Part shown: in pieces, positions 22,321-33,332 of the stretch
Position numbering within the stretch: position 1 is the first letter of the stretch
Layout of the letters: the number at the start of each line of letters is the position of its first letter
Assembly (NCBI RefSeq): GCF_965363235.1
Contig: NC_134844.1
Location: forward strand, 20,008,646 to 20,072,645
Direction of reading: 5' to 3'
Origin: Mytilus galloprovincialis
Lineage: Eukaryota > Mollusca > Bivalvia > Mytilida > Mytilidae
Length of the DNA stretch: 64,000 bases
Notes under the pieces: model-generated
Seen by the model: the letters and a program-made list of their open reading frames with translations, nothing else
Told to the model about the DNA's origin: nothing
Databases searched by the model: none
Translations under genes and position numbers: made by a program

Positions 22321-24099
22321 GTATTGTAAAACAGAATACAAAAATCTAAGTACAGCCGTTCAAATGTCAACTTACGGTGAGATAAATAAAATGTTTAAGT
22401 GAACAAGGAACTAGAAAAATATCGAGTATTTCCTGAAAACCATTTAGGTTTATGGGGAGTGGTTCTCGAAACAGTATAATGGGTATAGTCCAAGGCACTT
22501 CAGATAATACTGAAAGCAGTAAAACAAATAAAAATATAATAAGAAAGAAAAAAGAAAATTTATTCAATGCAACATTCATCAAGTCAAAACATTTAAACTA
22601 CGTTCAGCCAGATGCATTTTTTTTAATCTTTAATATTTATATACAACAGATATATTACATATTACTCAAAAATATCACAAGAATGTTTTAAGTATAATGA
22701 CATATATAATCAACACGAAAATTAGAAAATAAATGTTATGAATCCTTCGGTTTCTAGTACAACAATGTTGTTCTTTAAAAAGTGTTGCTCAAAAATATTT
22801 CTCATACATCTTGCATCACACAAGTATTCATACAGAATAGTTATATAATGTTTTATACTGTATAAGGTCAACTGTACTGTTTAACCTCTTAAGTAAATTC
22901 CTTCTGTGAAGATACAACTTTTATTTTTTTTTGCTAGTTTCAATCTTTATTCAGACATTATGTAGCATGTTATTAATAAAGTGTCCGATAAAGACAAAAG
23001 AGTAATAAGTTGTCTAACAGATAACATTTTATACATTATTCCTTATTCAATACATACTTTTTAGATAAATTATTCGTATTTTTTTTATCAATTACACAAT
23101 GCAATGTCAAGAAAAAATTCTGATTTAATGACAAAAACTAATGTTGTGTGAATATTCTTTCTTATCTTCTCAAATGTAATCAGATTAAGTTTCAAATATA
23201 GCTCGTTGATTTTGTGTATTAATTTGTTTTTATTTTACCTTTATTCAATCATTCAACATATACATTTATAATTAAATTATTATTTATAACAACAAATGGA
23301 AGTTTTTAACGACATTGACTGGCTATACAGCCCTTGCACGGTCGGTATATATTATACATGAAGATACATTTGTAATATTATTATTTCAAGTATTGAAAAA
23401 AATGGTAAGCAAAAGTAAATAACATTACAAAATTATAACAAACGTCAAATAAAAAAGGATCTGGAATGTCAGTCTTGTTCAATTATTGGATATCAATTAG
23501 AATGAATAAAATGAAAATATAACACGATATAAGCAAATAAAAAACAGTCGAAAATTTAAATTGATAACTGAAAAGGGAAACAATCTAGTCCTATTACATT
23601 AATTTTTATAATAAATTACGATATCGGCCCGATCAAAGTAGTATATCAAACAAAATAGTTACTATGCATATTTATAAATCTTTGTCAATTAGTATAATAT
23701 TTAGTTCATTTTGGTATCAAATGAAAGCGTATTCACTTAGGATCACTAATTAAGACCCGTGTTGAATAACAATCAGAAAAAAAATAATAAAATACAGGGC
23801 ATATTTCCCCCGTTGTAGAGTTGGCTTAGTACCTGTTTTTATTCTGGAATGTCTGGGGAACCAGAAGACATCAATACACAGTTAGGAGTTTGGTTCGCAT
23901 TTTGGCCCCTGTGGATTTTTTATATATGAAACTTGTTGTGCAATAAAATTCATTTTCAGACAGCTGACTACTAATTTAGCCTTCAAAGATTGTTTATAAA
24001 AACATCAATGTTGTTTTTACATGTTTAATAGGCTATTTTCTGTTTGACTTTCCGTATTTTCATAGCTATATCAGCCATAGGTCCAGAAATTAATGTAAT

Positions 24100-25620
24100 A
24101 TTTCTGGTGCACTTTCCCACCTGGGCATTTTCATGAATAAAAGGGTCTGGGACAAGCTTTCAATCCCACTAGGTGTGGGTAAAAACTTTGCCGTAGGGAA
24201 CTGTACAGAAAAAGTGAAAAGATGAGCCCATACCCATTACTGTATAGGTACCTCAGACTTTGGATGGACAGTGAAGTCTTCAGGTGCACTTTCCCACCCT
24301 GCAATTAATACGAGTTGAAGATATGGATAAAATCTATCAATCTAACCACCTTCGGTCAAGAACTTTGCCGTAGGGGGGCGGCAGTAAAGCCACTGCTGCC
24401 ACCACCCGTAATGGACAAAAATGAGAAATTGGGTATGGGGTTGTCAGCTTCTGGTGCACTTTCCCACCTGGGCATTTTCATGAATAAAAGGGTCTGGGAC
24501 AAGCTTTCAATCCCACTAGGTGTGGGTAAAAACTTTGCCGTAGGGAACTGTACAGAAAAAGTGAAAACATGAGCCCATACCCATTACTGTATAGGTACCT
24601 CAGACTTTGGATGGACAGTGAAGTCTTCAGGTGCACTTTCCCACCCTGACAACAACATACTCAATTTCTCATTTTGGTCCATTATGGGTGGTGGCAGCAG
24701 TCTCTTTACTCCCATCCCCCTACGGCAAAGTTCTTGACCGCAGGTGGTAAGATTGAAAGCTATTATCCATATCTTCAACTCGTATCAATCCCTGGGTGGG
24801 AAAGTGCACCTGAAGACTTCACTGGCCATCCAAAGTCTGAGGTACCTATACAGTCATGGGTATGGTTAAATTTTGAGTCTTTCTGTACAGTTCCCTACGG
24901 CAAAGTTTTTTCCCACAGCTAGTGGGATCGAAAGCTTGTCCCAGACCCTTTTATTCATGAAAATGCCCAGGTGGGAAAGTGCACCGGAAGCTCATAACAA
25001 CATACTCAATTTCTCATTTTGGTCCATTACGGGTGGTGGCAGCAGTCGCTTTACTCCCATCCCCCTACGGCAAAGTTCTTGACCGCAGGTGGTTAGATTG
25101 AAAGGTATTATCCATATCTTCAACTCGTATCAATCCCTGGGTGGGAAAGTGCACCTGAAGACTTCACTGGCCATCCAAAGTCTGAGGTACCTATACAGTC
25201 ATGGGTATGGTTTAATTTGAGTCTTTCTGTACAGTTCCCTACGGCAAAGTTTTTCCCCACACCTAGTGGGATCGAAAGCTTGTCCCAGACCCTTTTATTC
25301 ATGAAAATGCCCAGGTGGAAAATTGCACCGAAAGCTGATAACAACATACTCAATTTCTCATTTTGGTCCATTATGGGTGGTGGCAGCAGTCGCTTTACTC
25401 CCATCCCCCTACGGCAAAGTTCTTGACCGCAGGTGGTTAGATTGAAAGCTATTATCCATATCTTCAACTCGTATCAATCCCTGGGTGGGAAAGTGCACCT
25501 GAAGACTTCACTGGCCATCCAAAGTCTGAGGTACCTATACAGTTATGGGTATGGGCTCATTTTTCAGTCTTTCTGTACAGTTCCCTACGGCAAAGTTTTT
25601 CCCCACACGTGGCGATGTTG
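24100..25620. repeat. Direct and inverted array of a ~345-bp unit
   Basis: The right part has three copies in one orientation: 'aacaacatactcaatttctc' starts at 24,651, 24,995 and 25,339, period 344. The left part (24,100-24,645) has about one and a half copies of the reverse complement: 'ttctggtgcactttcccacc' at 24,102 and 24,449, period 347. The inversion junction is at about 24,645-24,650. Each unit contains GTGCACTTTCCCACC twice and (A)ACTTTGCCGTAGGG twice, so the unit may itself be an old duplication. Many open frames on both strands cross the array because the period is near a multiple of three; none has a recognisable domain. The third right-hand copy diverges near 25,610 into unrelated sequence. 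Confidence 0.9.
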
Positions 25621-27180
25621 TTTTTTTCGTCTCCAACGTACATTCTTTCGGCAAGCCTTGGAAGCTCCATACGGTAAAGTACGCCACCGGACATGGCTCA
25701 AATAAAAGGTAATAAATCAGAGCAGGGCCCACTGAAATGATTTTTTCGTGGTTAAAACCTTCTGGGAATTGAATCCCACCTACACTTTCTCAATAACATC
25801 CAAATATTAAAGGAAAATTCCAAATGGACAATTTTATGTAAAGGGGGTCCTGAAATCTTTTGAAAGCTTCCGATGTGCTATTTTTTAACCTTTTCTAATT
25901 AACTGGACCAAATCACTACTTACTCTATTCATGACCCAATTTTTTTACAGTTTTAATTCCCCTTATTTGCTATTTGAGGCATAAAACATGAAGAAATACA
26001 TTTGGAAGGGGTATAAAAAAATGGCAAATGACACACTGTCCACACTAAGGACTATATTCGTGGACAACGAAAAATCAAAGGACGATAACTGTGTACTCGG
26101 ACCATTTGAGGATGCCGAATGTATAGAAAGCCAGTATATATATAGTAATTCTTTCGAACATAAGATATTTCTTATTTGGTTTATTTGAAATCTTATACAA
26201 TTTACACAGGAACGAGTTTAAGTCAACTCACATTAAATAGTTATTCTATGCTACGCCTACAACAGTAAAGACCGTAATGTTATCTGATCTGTAGGTTTGT
26301 TCGTTCGTTCGTTTGTCCGTGTATCCATCCATTTATACTGTATTAGATTGAAAGACGACATTGTAGTCAGATCAAGTTGAAACTAGGTTCACATGTTTAT
26401 TAAAATATGTTGTTTTTAAGATTATTTACGGTTCTCTGAATATGGAAAATAATTGTGCGAGCAATTCATCATAGACAAACATTGTTGGTTTTTTTTCTAA
26501 TTTAATTCGTTTACTTTTTATTCTCATTTCGTATCCGTAAATTACTCTATATAACTATTATGTGATTGCGGGATATACGATCCGTTTTTAATAGTTTATT
26601 TGCAATCCTTGATTTTTGTTTACCATCTCGATTAAGAGTTTGGAAAACCGAGAAAACGTTAAGAAGACCTCAAAATATAGTATATGCCCTTCTCTATAGA
26701 GTAAAATACGTAGAGGAGCGCACTTTCCATTCTATAAATACATATATAATAACAGAATTAGTATGTGTTTATTATGTAGGGGAATTAAAATCGTCGCTAA
26801 AAAGATTGTTCCTTTGCTTTTTGTGTATTTTTCGCTGTGCATTTGCTGATTAAAGATACCCTATCTCCTTTGTTTTTCTATTGTATTACGATATTTTGAC
26901 TTTTTACGATTTTCTCGGACGTTCTCCCTTTACTGATTTATATTAATGCAGACATTTAGCAAGCAAACTAGTCAGTACATTAGGCTACAGACGGCATTGA
27001 TGTTGTAGTGTCCCTTCTGACTTGATATGATTGATATCTCTAGTTATTTAAAGTTAAAAAACAATATTAAACCGTATTGGTAGCCATATTTTATTTTAAC
27101 AGAACGTTGTTTCATTATGTCGTTTTGTGGTTTTCTCATATACCACATTATGATTCTTTGACAAGTTGATTCTCATTGTG
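25621..27180. other. Right interior of the Mutator-like element; no gene recognised
   Basis: Contains a last diverged CTACGG(C/T)AAAG word near 25,670 and a stretch related to the 3.4-kb repeat near 26,290-26,470 ('gttcgttcgttcgtttgtcc', 'caagttgaaactaggttcac'). Frames of 66 residues (25,988-26,188) and 95 residues (26,566-26,853) have no recognisable domain. The latter is basic and Leu-rich but has no transposase motif. Confidence 0.5.
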
Positions 27181-27252
27181 TTCTTTAGAGGTCGCTACAA
27201 TTGGTCGCTAGCTTGATTGGTCGCTAGGATTGGTCGATAGCTTGAGTCTGGT

Positions 27253-28498
27253 CTAAAATCCTTGAAAAACATGTGAAAACACACTTAGTAAAATATCTTA
27301 ATAAATACAAGTTATTGTATAGAATGCAGTCAGGCTTTCGTGCAAACCATTCTTGTCAAACTGCTTTAACAGCTTTAATAGATAAATGGCTTAAAGCCAT
27401 TGATGATGGCGATCTTGTTGGAGCAGTATTTCTAGATCTAGCAAAAGCCTTTGATCTTCTCAATCATGAACTGCTTATTCAAAAATTAAACAAATACAAA
27501 TTAGCTTATACTTCATTACGTTGGTTTACATCATATTTGGCTGACAGATATCAGAAAGTATCTATTTCAAATACATTATCAGACGTACAAAAACAAAAAA
27601 CGGGTGTACCTCAAGGATCCGTATTAGGACCGGTGTTGTTTTTAATTTTTATTAATGATCTTCCTTTGTCTAATCCTAATCATAACACAGATTTATTCGC
27701 TGATGATAGCACCATATCAGTCATTGGACAAAACAAAAGTTGCATCAGTCAAAAACTTAATACGGTTTTACAAGATATTTCTCGCTGGTGTGATGACAAT
27801 AAAATGGCTGTAAATGTATCTAAAACGAAAGCTATATGCATTGGATCTAAACAAAAGCTTTCCGTTACATCAAATGAAAACATTAATCTTGCTTTAAATG
27901 GACAACAAATTATAGAAAGTACATGTGAAAAAGTTCTAGGTGTTTTTATTGATGCATCTCTATCTTGGTCTTCTCATATCGATTATATAATCAAAAAAGT
28001 TAACTCTTCTTTAGCTTTACTAAAAAGGATAAAGAAATATTTAAATCATAAAGCTAGACAAATGTACTATAACGCTTACGTTTTACCTCACTAAAACTGC
28101 AAAAAAGGGCAGCAAGAATAATTTTAGACGAACATGATTACACCAAACCTTCAAGAGAATTATTTCACGAATGTAACATTGTGCCAATCACACAAAGAAT
28201 ACTTTATCACAAATCATTACTAATGTATAAGGCAAAACATGGCTTAGCTCCAGAATATATGTCCAGTCTCATTGTATCAGCTTCTGCAAACCAAAAATAT
28301 AATACGAGATTTTCATCCTCAGATAATTTTATTATTCCAAAACCAAATACAGAGTTGTATAAGTCTAGTTTCTCGTACAATGGACCAAAAGTGTGGAATG
28401 CTCTTCCTAATTCAATAAAAAATCAAATACAATATCCGAATTTAAACATAAATACAAATCTATGTACTTTTAACATTACCATCATATTTTTACTGTAA
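27253..28498 (+). pseudogene. LINE ORF2, main part of reverse transcriptase and C-terminus
   Basis: Resumes as LEKHVKTHLVKYLNKYK after the insertion. RT motifs follow, numbered from the Met at 27,273: SGFRANHSCQTAL, VFLDLAKAFDLLNH (catalytic Asp 55), GVPQGSVLGPVLF (111-123) and LFADDSTIS (Asp-Asp 144-145). The frame ends at 28,094 just after YNAYVLPH. It resumes in another frame as LQKRAARIILDEHDY and continues to a stop at 28,496-28,498. In related elements a segment of roughly 20 residues lies between these, so a small deletion with a frame change is likely. The C-terminus (HGLAPEYMSSL, GPKVWNALPNSIK) is typical of CR1/L2-group ORF2. Confidence 0.9.
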
Positions 28499-28681
28499 TG
28501 CCATATCATAAATGTTTATTGCATTTTAAATTGTACATAATCTTTATTTACCATTATTATTGATGCATTGTTTATTTGTTATGTAATTGTTATTGTATTA
28601 AGAGAGCCTTATTGAAAATTGGTGTAATCCAAATGAGTTACTCTCTCTAAATAAAGATATTATTATTATTATTATTATTAT
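28499..28681 (+). repeat. LINE 3' untranslated region and (ATT)n tail
   Basis: AT-rich 3' UTR ending 'ctctctctaaataaagatat' and then about eight ATT units. This short microsatellite tail marks the end of the LINE. Beyond it begins the right arm of the 12.8-kb DNA transposon. Confidence 0.75.
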
Positions 28682-28812
28682 ATGACGAAAACGCGAAATT
28701 GCGATGTCGAAAACGCGAAAACGCGAAACCGATTTCTCGATTTCGACTTCGATTTCGTGTTTTCGCCCTATAGAATATGAAAGGCGAAATCGCGAAAACG
28801 CGAAATGGATTT
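28682..28812. repeat. CpG-rich GCGAAA/TTTCGC cluster
   Basis: A 130-base stretch built from 'aaaacgcgaaa' words, then their reverse complement 'gatttcgtgttttcgcc', then the forward words again ('gcgaaatcgcgaaaacgcga'). It contrasts with the AT-rich, CpG-poor surroundings and begins exactly at the end of the LINE tail. It could be part of the DNA transposon arm or a separate small repeat. The 77-residue antisense frame across it is probably not a gene. Confidence 0.7.
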
Positions 28813-29792
28813 CACCGGTCACCATAGACAACTGTAGTTCTCATCTGCACTTATGTAAAAAGGAACTAAACGGAATAAAATGAATTGAAACTTAAAATAA
28901 CCAAATGTAGCTGCATTCGTTCCTTATCGTTTACTTCTTTAGAGTGATTTGTAAACAGCATATAATTAAGTAATAGAAGAAAAGAACCATTTGGATGATG
29001 CTGACGAATTAGGGTTTAACGTCCAGTGACAAATATCATGTTCATATGTGAACGAGAACACGTTATATTTACCCTGTGTTGTATTAGAAAGACATTTTCA
29101 GTCGGAATTGAGAACGTGCTACTTCGAACAGACTCAAAAATTAAGGCTGATTGAAATCGTCAATAAAAAATTCATGCATATTCCAGAGGCCAATCCATAT
29201 CACGCTACATTGAAGTGACACACCCTTCAATCAAATGCAAAGAAAGTCAAAATAAAAATGCTCTTTCTAGAATACTATGGCACCGTATTGTCATTTTTGT
29301 TTACTCAGGAACATCTCATTCTTAAATTTTTCAAGGGGAAAATATAAAGGTAGCAAAATTATTGTCGTGGCTAAATAACTCTTAACTGACACAATTTCAA
29401 TTGTCCAACCCATTAACAGACTTTATTCCCATAATTTTAACTAAAACGTGATATTATTCACGTTATTTTACAATTATGAAATATTTACTATGTCAATTTA
29501 TTTTATAGAACCACAGTACTATTTTTTGTCCTTTAAATGATATCTAAATTTGTTTGTTTCGCCTTTTATTAAAAAAATGCTATGCGTATAAGCAGAAATA
29601 CTACATACTTGCGCGACGCCTTTTAGTTTTACTGAAAACTGCGCAAACTAAGAAATATTTTTACAAGTGCAAAATGTTCTATGATAGATATCATTTTGTC
29701 AGACACTTTTCTTTTTTTGATTTGGTGCTTATAACATGCCAAAAATCTGTATATTTAATAGAGTTTAACATTAAATTAAGCGTTTTACTCTT
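28813..29792. other. Right arm of the 12.8-kb element, no transposase seen
   Basis: Contains an inverse subterminal motif near 29,415 ('cccattaacagac') and an 83-residue basic frame (29,554-29,805) running into the inverted repeat. That frame has no recognisable domain and is probably chance. Confidence 0.5.
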
Positions 29793-29896
29793 AACAGACG
29801 TATAACCAACCCGATTAACAGACCAATCGCCCATATAGCCGCATACTCAATATAGATTAACCGACCAATCTCTCGGTTAGCCGAGTGTCGGCCGTG
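29793..29896 (-). repeat. Right terminal inverted repeat of the 12.8-kb element
   Basis: Reverse complement of 17,064-17,165; ends 'ccgagtgtcggccgtg' directly before the second TTCAT. Confidence 0.9.
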
Positions 29897-30480
29897 TTCA
29901 TCTACAGATTAAATATTGAGACATTGACGGTGATTCTCTGCCAAACAGATAATGCAACACATCTCAGAATGGTCTAAACAAAACACTTCGTAAAACTTCC
30001 CTGAATGTTCATCACAAGGTTCGTTCACCTGGTGGTCGGATATTTTTGAAAGTTTCTGACCCTCTGAAATTATCACGACTTTGTGTGTTCCGGAATCTTT
30101 CAGACGGCTGTGAAAACTTTTCAGGCATCCATTGCACAACAACTCGTTACATTGCTGACAACACTTGATTGCTTTTACACGAGCTCCAACACGTGAACAA
30201 GGATCACAGTTGTAGATGACGTTATCCTTCGATTTTGAATCCATCATCGAAGAGAACATAAGATGATTGAAAGGTAGCTGACTTGGGGATTTTCAGACTG
30301 CCTTGTTAGAATCTGGAATAGTGGCAGACACTCTGCATACCAGGCAACAAAAATATGTATTATGGTTGACCTTTTTTGCTTAAGTTTCAATAAACGTTTA
30401 CAAACACGCCTCACAATGGCTTGTACCTTGGATTTTTATACTCGTCCAAATATATTGAACAATCAAGTTTTGTAGCTGTT
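29897..30480 (-). pseudogene. TRIM-like pseudogene, N-terminal portion
   Basis: Matches the RING to B-box2 part of the intact gene. From 30,259 down to 29,909 an open segment encodes both B-boxes: YNCDPCSRVGARVKAIKCCQ, then CDEHSGKFYEVF and CLAENHRQC, with the zinc ligands kept. Upstream, the RING part (about 30,290-30,480) is decayed. The second zinc-binding Cys is Tyr (CSIYLDEY), the stretch carrying the central Cys/His ligands is deleted, there are several stops, and the start Met is lost. Similarity to the intact copy continues upstream: 'ttatcgaagtacttt', 'aagggagattatt', 'tgattaaaa' against 49,570-49,670. The duplication therefore included promoter DNA. The C-terminal half is at 16,244-17,063. 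Confidence 0.9.
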
Positions 30481-31655
30481 TTCCTGAACAGTTACACTGC
30501 ATTCGCCATTATCGAAGTACTTTCGTTTTGAATAAGGGAGATTATTTAAAATACACGTGTACAAGATTGATTAAAAATCGTTGTCAACTGTTGGTTATGA
30601 TTAGAATTTCCCACTGGAAGTCATTTAAGATTCCGATGGCACTCTGCATTGACATTTAAAAAAACCATCCGTAGTGTAAAGCCATCTCTTTTTTTATTGT
30701 TTGTAAATTAAGACAAATGTTTTTTTGTAAACCGACTATGTTGTATCTGCATAATTAATATTACATGGAATTAGAAAAAAAAAAAAAAAAACACAAAAAA
30801 AAACATCATATTTGTATTTTTTAAATAATTTTTTCAACCTAGGATTATTAGATTCCGACGGCAAGACATTGATGGGAAAGAAAATCTAGGCAACAACTTA
30901 TTTTTTATTTTTTTTAGGTTTAGGTTTCTGCTAAAAACAGCAGCAATATGTTGATCACTACTTACAAATAATGGAGGTATGGTTAACGATCAGTGACAGT
31001 ATTTCATATTCATGATTATAAAACAAGTTATTTCATGACTGAATTTGCTAGATCTTTTGCTTAGCAGACGCTCAAATTTCGGATTTTGAATGTTTTATCT
31101 ATCTTACATGATTTCAAACAATTACATCACTTATCCTTCTGAGTACATTAGTAAATACATCTTGTTGATTTACCAGAGAAACGAGAAATCCCATGTACTT
31201 TTAGGTGTCAGACCACCAATTAAAAATCCCTATATATACCTTTAAAGTCTTCTAAGCGAGTGGAAAAAACTGACCTTCGAACAGATGTACTCCAAAAATA
31301 ACCCCTAGTTTTCTGGAAATTTTAAATTATTATACTGTGGAGCGCATTAATCCTCATTCTTAAATGAAAACTCATAAGACAAGTAAATTGTGGCTCAAAA
31401 AGGTCTAAATATATTTCTCTTTCGACAAAAGTTTCATTTCTGCAAATTTATTAGTTAGTTTAAGTAAAAAACACTATTTTGTGTCAGAGTAGGGCTATTA
31501 AATTAAAGGGAGTAATGGTGGTATGAAACTTTTAAAATCTGTTTGGAGGTTGTAATTGGTGGTGTGACACCTTTTAAAGTCTGATTTGGTCAACTTGTGG
31601 CCGGATGATAGAACATGTAACTTAGTATAAAAAAATACCAATTATTTTTGATACA
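30481..31655. other. Upstream flank of the TRIM pseudogene; no gene seen
   Basis: 30,481-30,610 is the former promoter region, similar to the flank of the intact copy. A poly-A run lies at 30,776-30,790. The rest is AT-rich with no recognised gene or repeat. Confidence 0.5.
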
Positions 31656-32205
31656 AAATATCGTTAAAAATTCGTAAGGGTTCCGCGAACCCAGTGTCTC
31701 GCCTACTCTTTCTGTTAAACGCAAGCTCAATAAAAACCAGGAAATAATTCAATAAAATATAATAAATGTATAAAAACTTTAATTGCAGACTGAATGTAAT
31801 GTTAACTGGAAGAAAACAAAATTTCCTTCTAGATACTAGCTTTTGGTCATAAACAAGCTTCTGTCTAAGTTGGATACAAATCCAAAATATTATAAGAAAG
31901 TTATTAAAATTTTATTAAAAAGTTTAACCACAGAGTGAATGTGTTGTTTCCTGGCAGAAAATCTAAGTCCATTTATAAGTAAAATACGGAAATTACAAAA
32001 TTTACTTCTGGATACTATCTTATGATCACAAACAAGCTTCTGTCCAAGTTTGGTAGAAATCCAGGAAGTTTAAGAAAGTTATTAAAATTTCAAAAACTTT
32101 AACCACAGAGTGAATATTTGTGGACGCCGCCGCCGACAACGACGGAATGTAGGATCGCTTAGTCTCGCTTTTTCGACTAAAGTCGAAAGTTCGACAAAAA
32201 TGAAC
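31656..32205 (-). repeat. Family D repeat with ~190-bp units, inverted copy
   Basis: Reverse complement of the 5,125-5,680 repeat: 'gaacccagtgtctcgcctac', 'acaagcttctgtccaagttt', 'taaccacagagtgaat' (at about 31,925 and 32,100) and 'tagtctcgctttttcgacta'. A GC-richer segment with CGCCG repeats lies at about 32,124-32,145. The 72- and 84-residue frames here are not genes. Confidence 0.8.
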
Positions 32206-33332
32206 GAAATATTGAAAAGTACATTGAATCATGATTGTTATCATTATTTTTGGATTAGACTTTTGTCATTTATTAAGTCATGTGAACACCAAATAATTGG
32301 ACGGTATTTTTTTTTTCTTATTATAGATTCATTCATTCAAGGTAGTTCCTCACATATTCAATAAATTATGATCAATTTTCAATGTTTTGTTGGTTCGGTG
32401 TCTCTTATGAAGGTAATTCAATGGCTTACTTATTCCAGACGAACTTAACAAATTGTAAATTGCTTTTATCGAAGTAATACTAAACATCATTTTACTTCCT
32501 ACAGTCATTTTCAAAGATGCGAATGCACAATAGTTTTAGGTCTCGTTCGTTGTTTTCAGCATGTACAAAATCCATTGTGTTAATTGCAGGTTGCGACAAC
32601 TTTGTGTGTTTCTTATATCTTAAACTTTCTTCTTTCCTCGACTCCTGTATTTGGGAAGGTTTTTTATATCAACTTTCAATGATGACTGCTTTTCATTACC
32701 TTAGAATTTGGCAACTAGTTGCCTTTTGAAAGATCATAATGTAAGAATTCCAAATGTTTTTGCGATCCAAAATGTAACAGGGTGAAATTTCTTTCTTCAT
32801 TGTTCGCTGTACTTTCATTTGGGGTGATCTTCTCGGTTAACTCACTCCAAAGTTTTTATAAAATGTGTTTCTATGTGCATTTTTTCAAGAGCGTCTCGAA
32901 TTCAATACAAATAAACTCAAATGAAAAAATCCAAATCCTTTAATATTCATAGATTTAGCAAACTTTTTACAATTTAATCAGGGAATTACAATGAATTATT
33001 ATTGAAAAGAGAGTTGTGATTATTTCAAATAGCAACTCAACTATAGGTTGTAAATTCGTGTATCTAGAGGTCACCAACAATGAACAAGGCTTACAAAAAA
33101 ATAATCACATATGAAACACCCCGAGTTCAGATAAATTGTGAACAAAACACAGAAGACCTTCAAAAGTCCATTAAATTGAATTTGTATGAGATTTTCACTT
33201 TTCCATGCTAATACAAGGGGTAGAATTTTTTTTATGGCAAAAGCTACTTTCATGCAGCATAATGGTTAAAGCATTTGCAACTTAGCACATCTGGCTTCAA
33301 TAATGAAAAATAGGGAAACAAACGAAGTGGTT
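32206..33332. other. No gene seen
   Basis: AT-rich. The segment 33,262-33,300 ('gcataatggttaaagcattt') resembles part of a tRNA-like A-box region and recurs loosely at about 52,530 ('gtgtaatggttaaagcatgc'). Neither has a clear B-box. The 70-residue frame at 32,517-32,729 has no recognisable feature. Confidence 0.4.

Larger units (their letters stand above)
21708..27252. mobile_element. 5.5-kb Mutator-like (MULE-type) non-autonomous element inside the LINE
   Basis: Inverted ends ACCAGACTCAAGCTA(G/T)CGACC are flanked by the 9-bp duplication CTAAAATCC (21,699-21,707 and 27,253-27,261; a 10-bp reading is also possible). The ends consist of four tandem copies of an AGCGACCAATT-type word in direct (left) and inverse (right) orientation. 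A 9-10 bp duplication with long repetitive termini fits Mutator-like elements; Merlin elements also give 8-9 bp. No transposase is recognised; the interior frames (66 to 115 residues) are short and featureless. The interior holds a motif cluster at 22.2 kb and the large repeat array at 24.1-25.6 kb. Confidence 0.85.
18101..28681 (+). mobile_element. CR1/L2-type LINE, split by a 5.5-kb insertion
   Basis: Order of parts: ORF1 (RNase H-like domain, coiled-coil/low-complexity linker, SGNH esterase), then ORF2 (apurinic-type endonuclease, reverse transcriptase, C-terminal region), then an (ATT)n tail at about 28,656-28,681. The 5' end is not sharply visible and could lie anywhere between 17,640 and 18,090. 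The copy is dead. ORF1 has at least two frame changes (near 18,410 and 18,815-18,880). ORF2 has an in-frame stop at 21,074-21,076 and a probable small deletion near 28,094. The reverse transcriptase is cut at 21,708-27,252 by another element. Without that element and one copy of the target duplication the frame is continuous (PLISKI joined to LEKHVK). The esterase-bearing ORF1, FADD motif and short tail place it with the CR1/L2 group. Confidence 0.85.
17064..29896. mobile_element. 12.8-kb TIR DNA transposon inserted in the TRIM pseudogene
   Basis: Ends in long inverted repeats of about 100 bases starting CACGGCCGACACTCGGCTAA, flanked by the 5-bp duplication TTCAT (17,059-17,063 and 29,897-29,901). 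Just inside the ends are multiple GTCTGTTAAT-like motifs. The element's own arms are short: roughly 17,064-17,650 on the left and 28,682-29,896 on the right. They carry no recognisable transposase, so it is probably non-autonomous and was perhaps 2 kb before the LINE entered. A 5-bp duplication and a CAC terminus recall Transib, but the terminus does not match its usual form closely; superfamily unresolved. Confidence 0.85.

Noticed and set aside
24315-25467. Many overlapping open frames on both strands (69 to 115 residues)
   Set aside because: They are created by the 345-bp repeat units; identical peptides recur per unit and no domain is present.
17064-29896. Reading the RNase H, esterase, endonuclease and RT as cargo genes of one giant TIR transposon
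   Set aside because: The RT-bearing part ends in an (ATT)n tail and has standard CR1/L2 order, so a LINE inserted in a DNA transposon is simpler. The placement of RNase H remains open.
33262-33300. tRNA-like A-box phrase (gcataatggttaaagcattt), also near 52,530
   Set aside because: No matching B-box or cloverleaf can be drawn; no tRNA or tRNA-derived SINE called.
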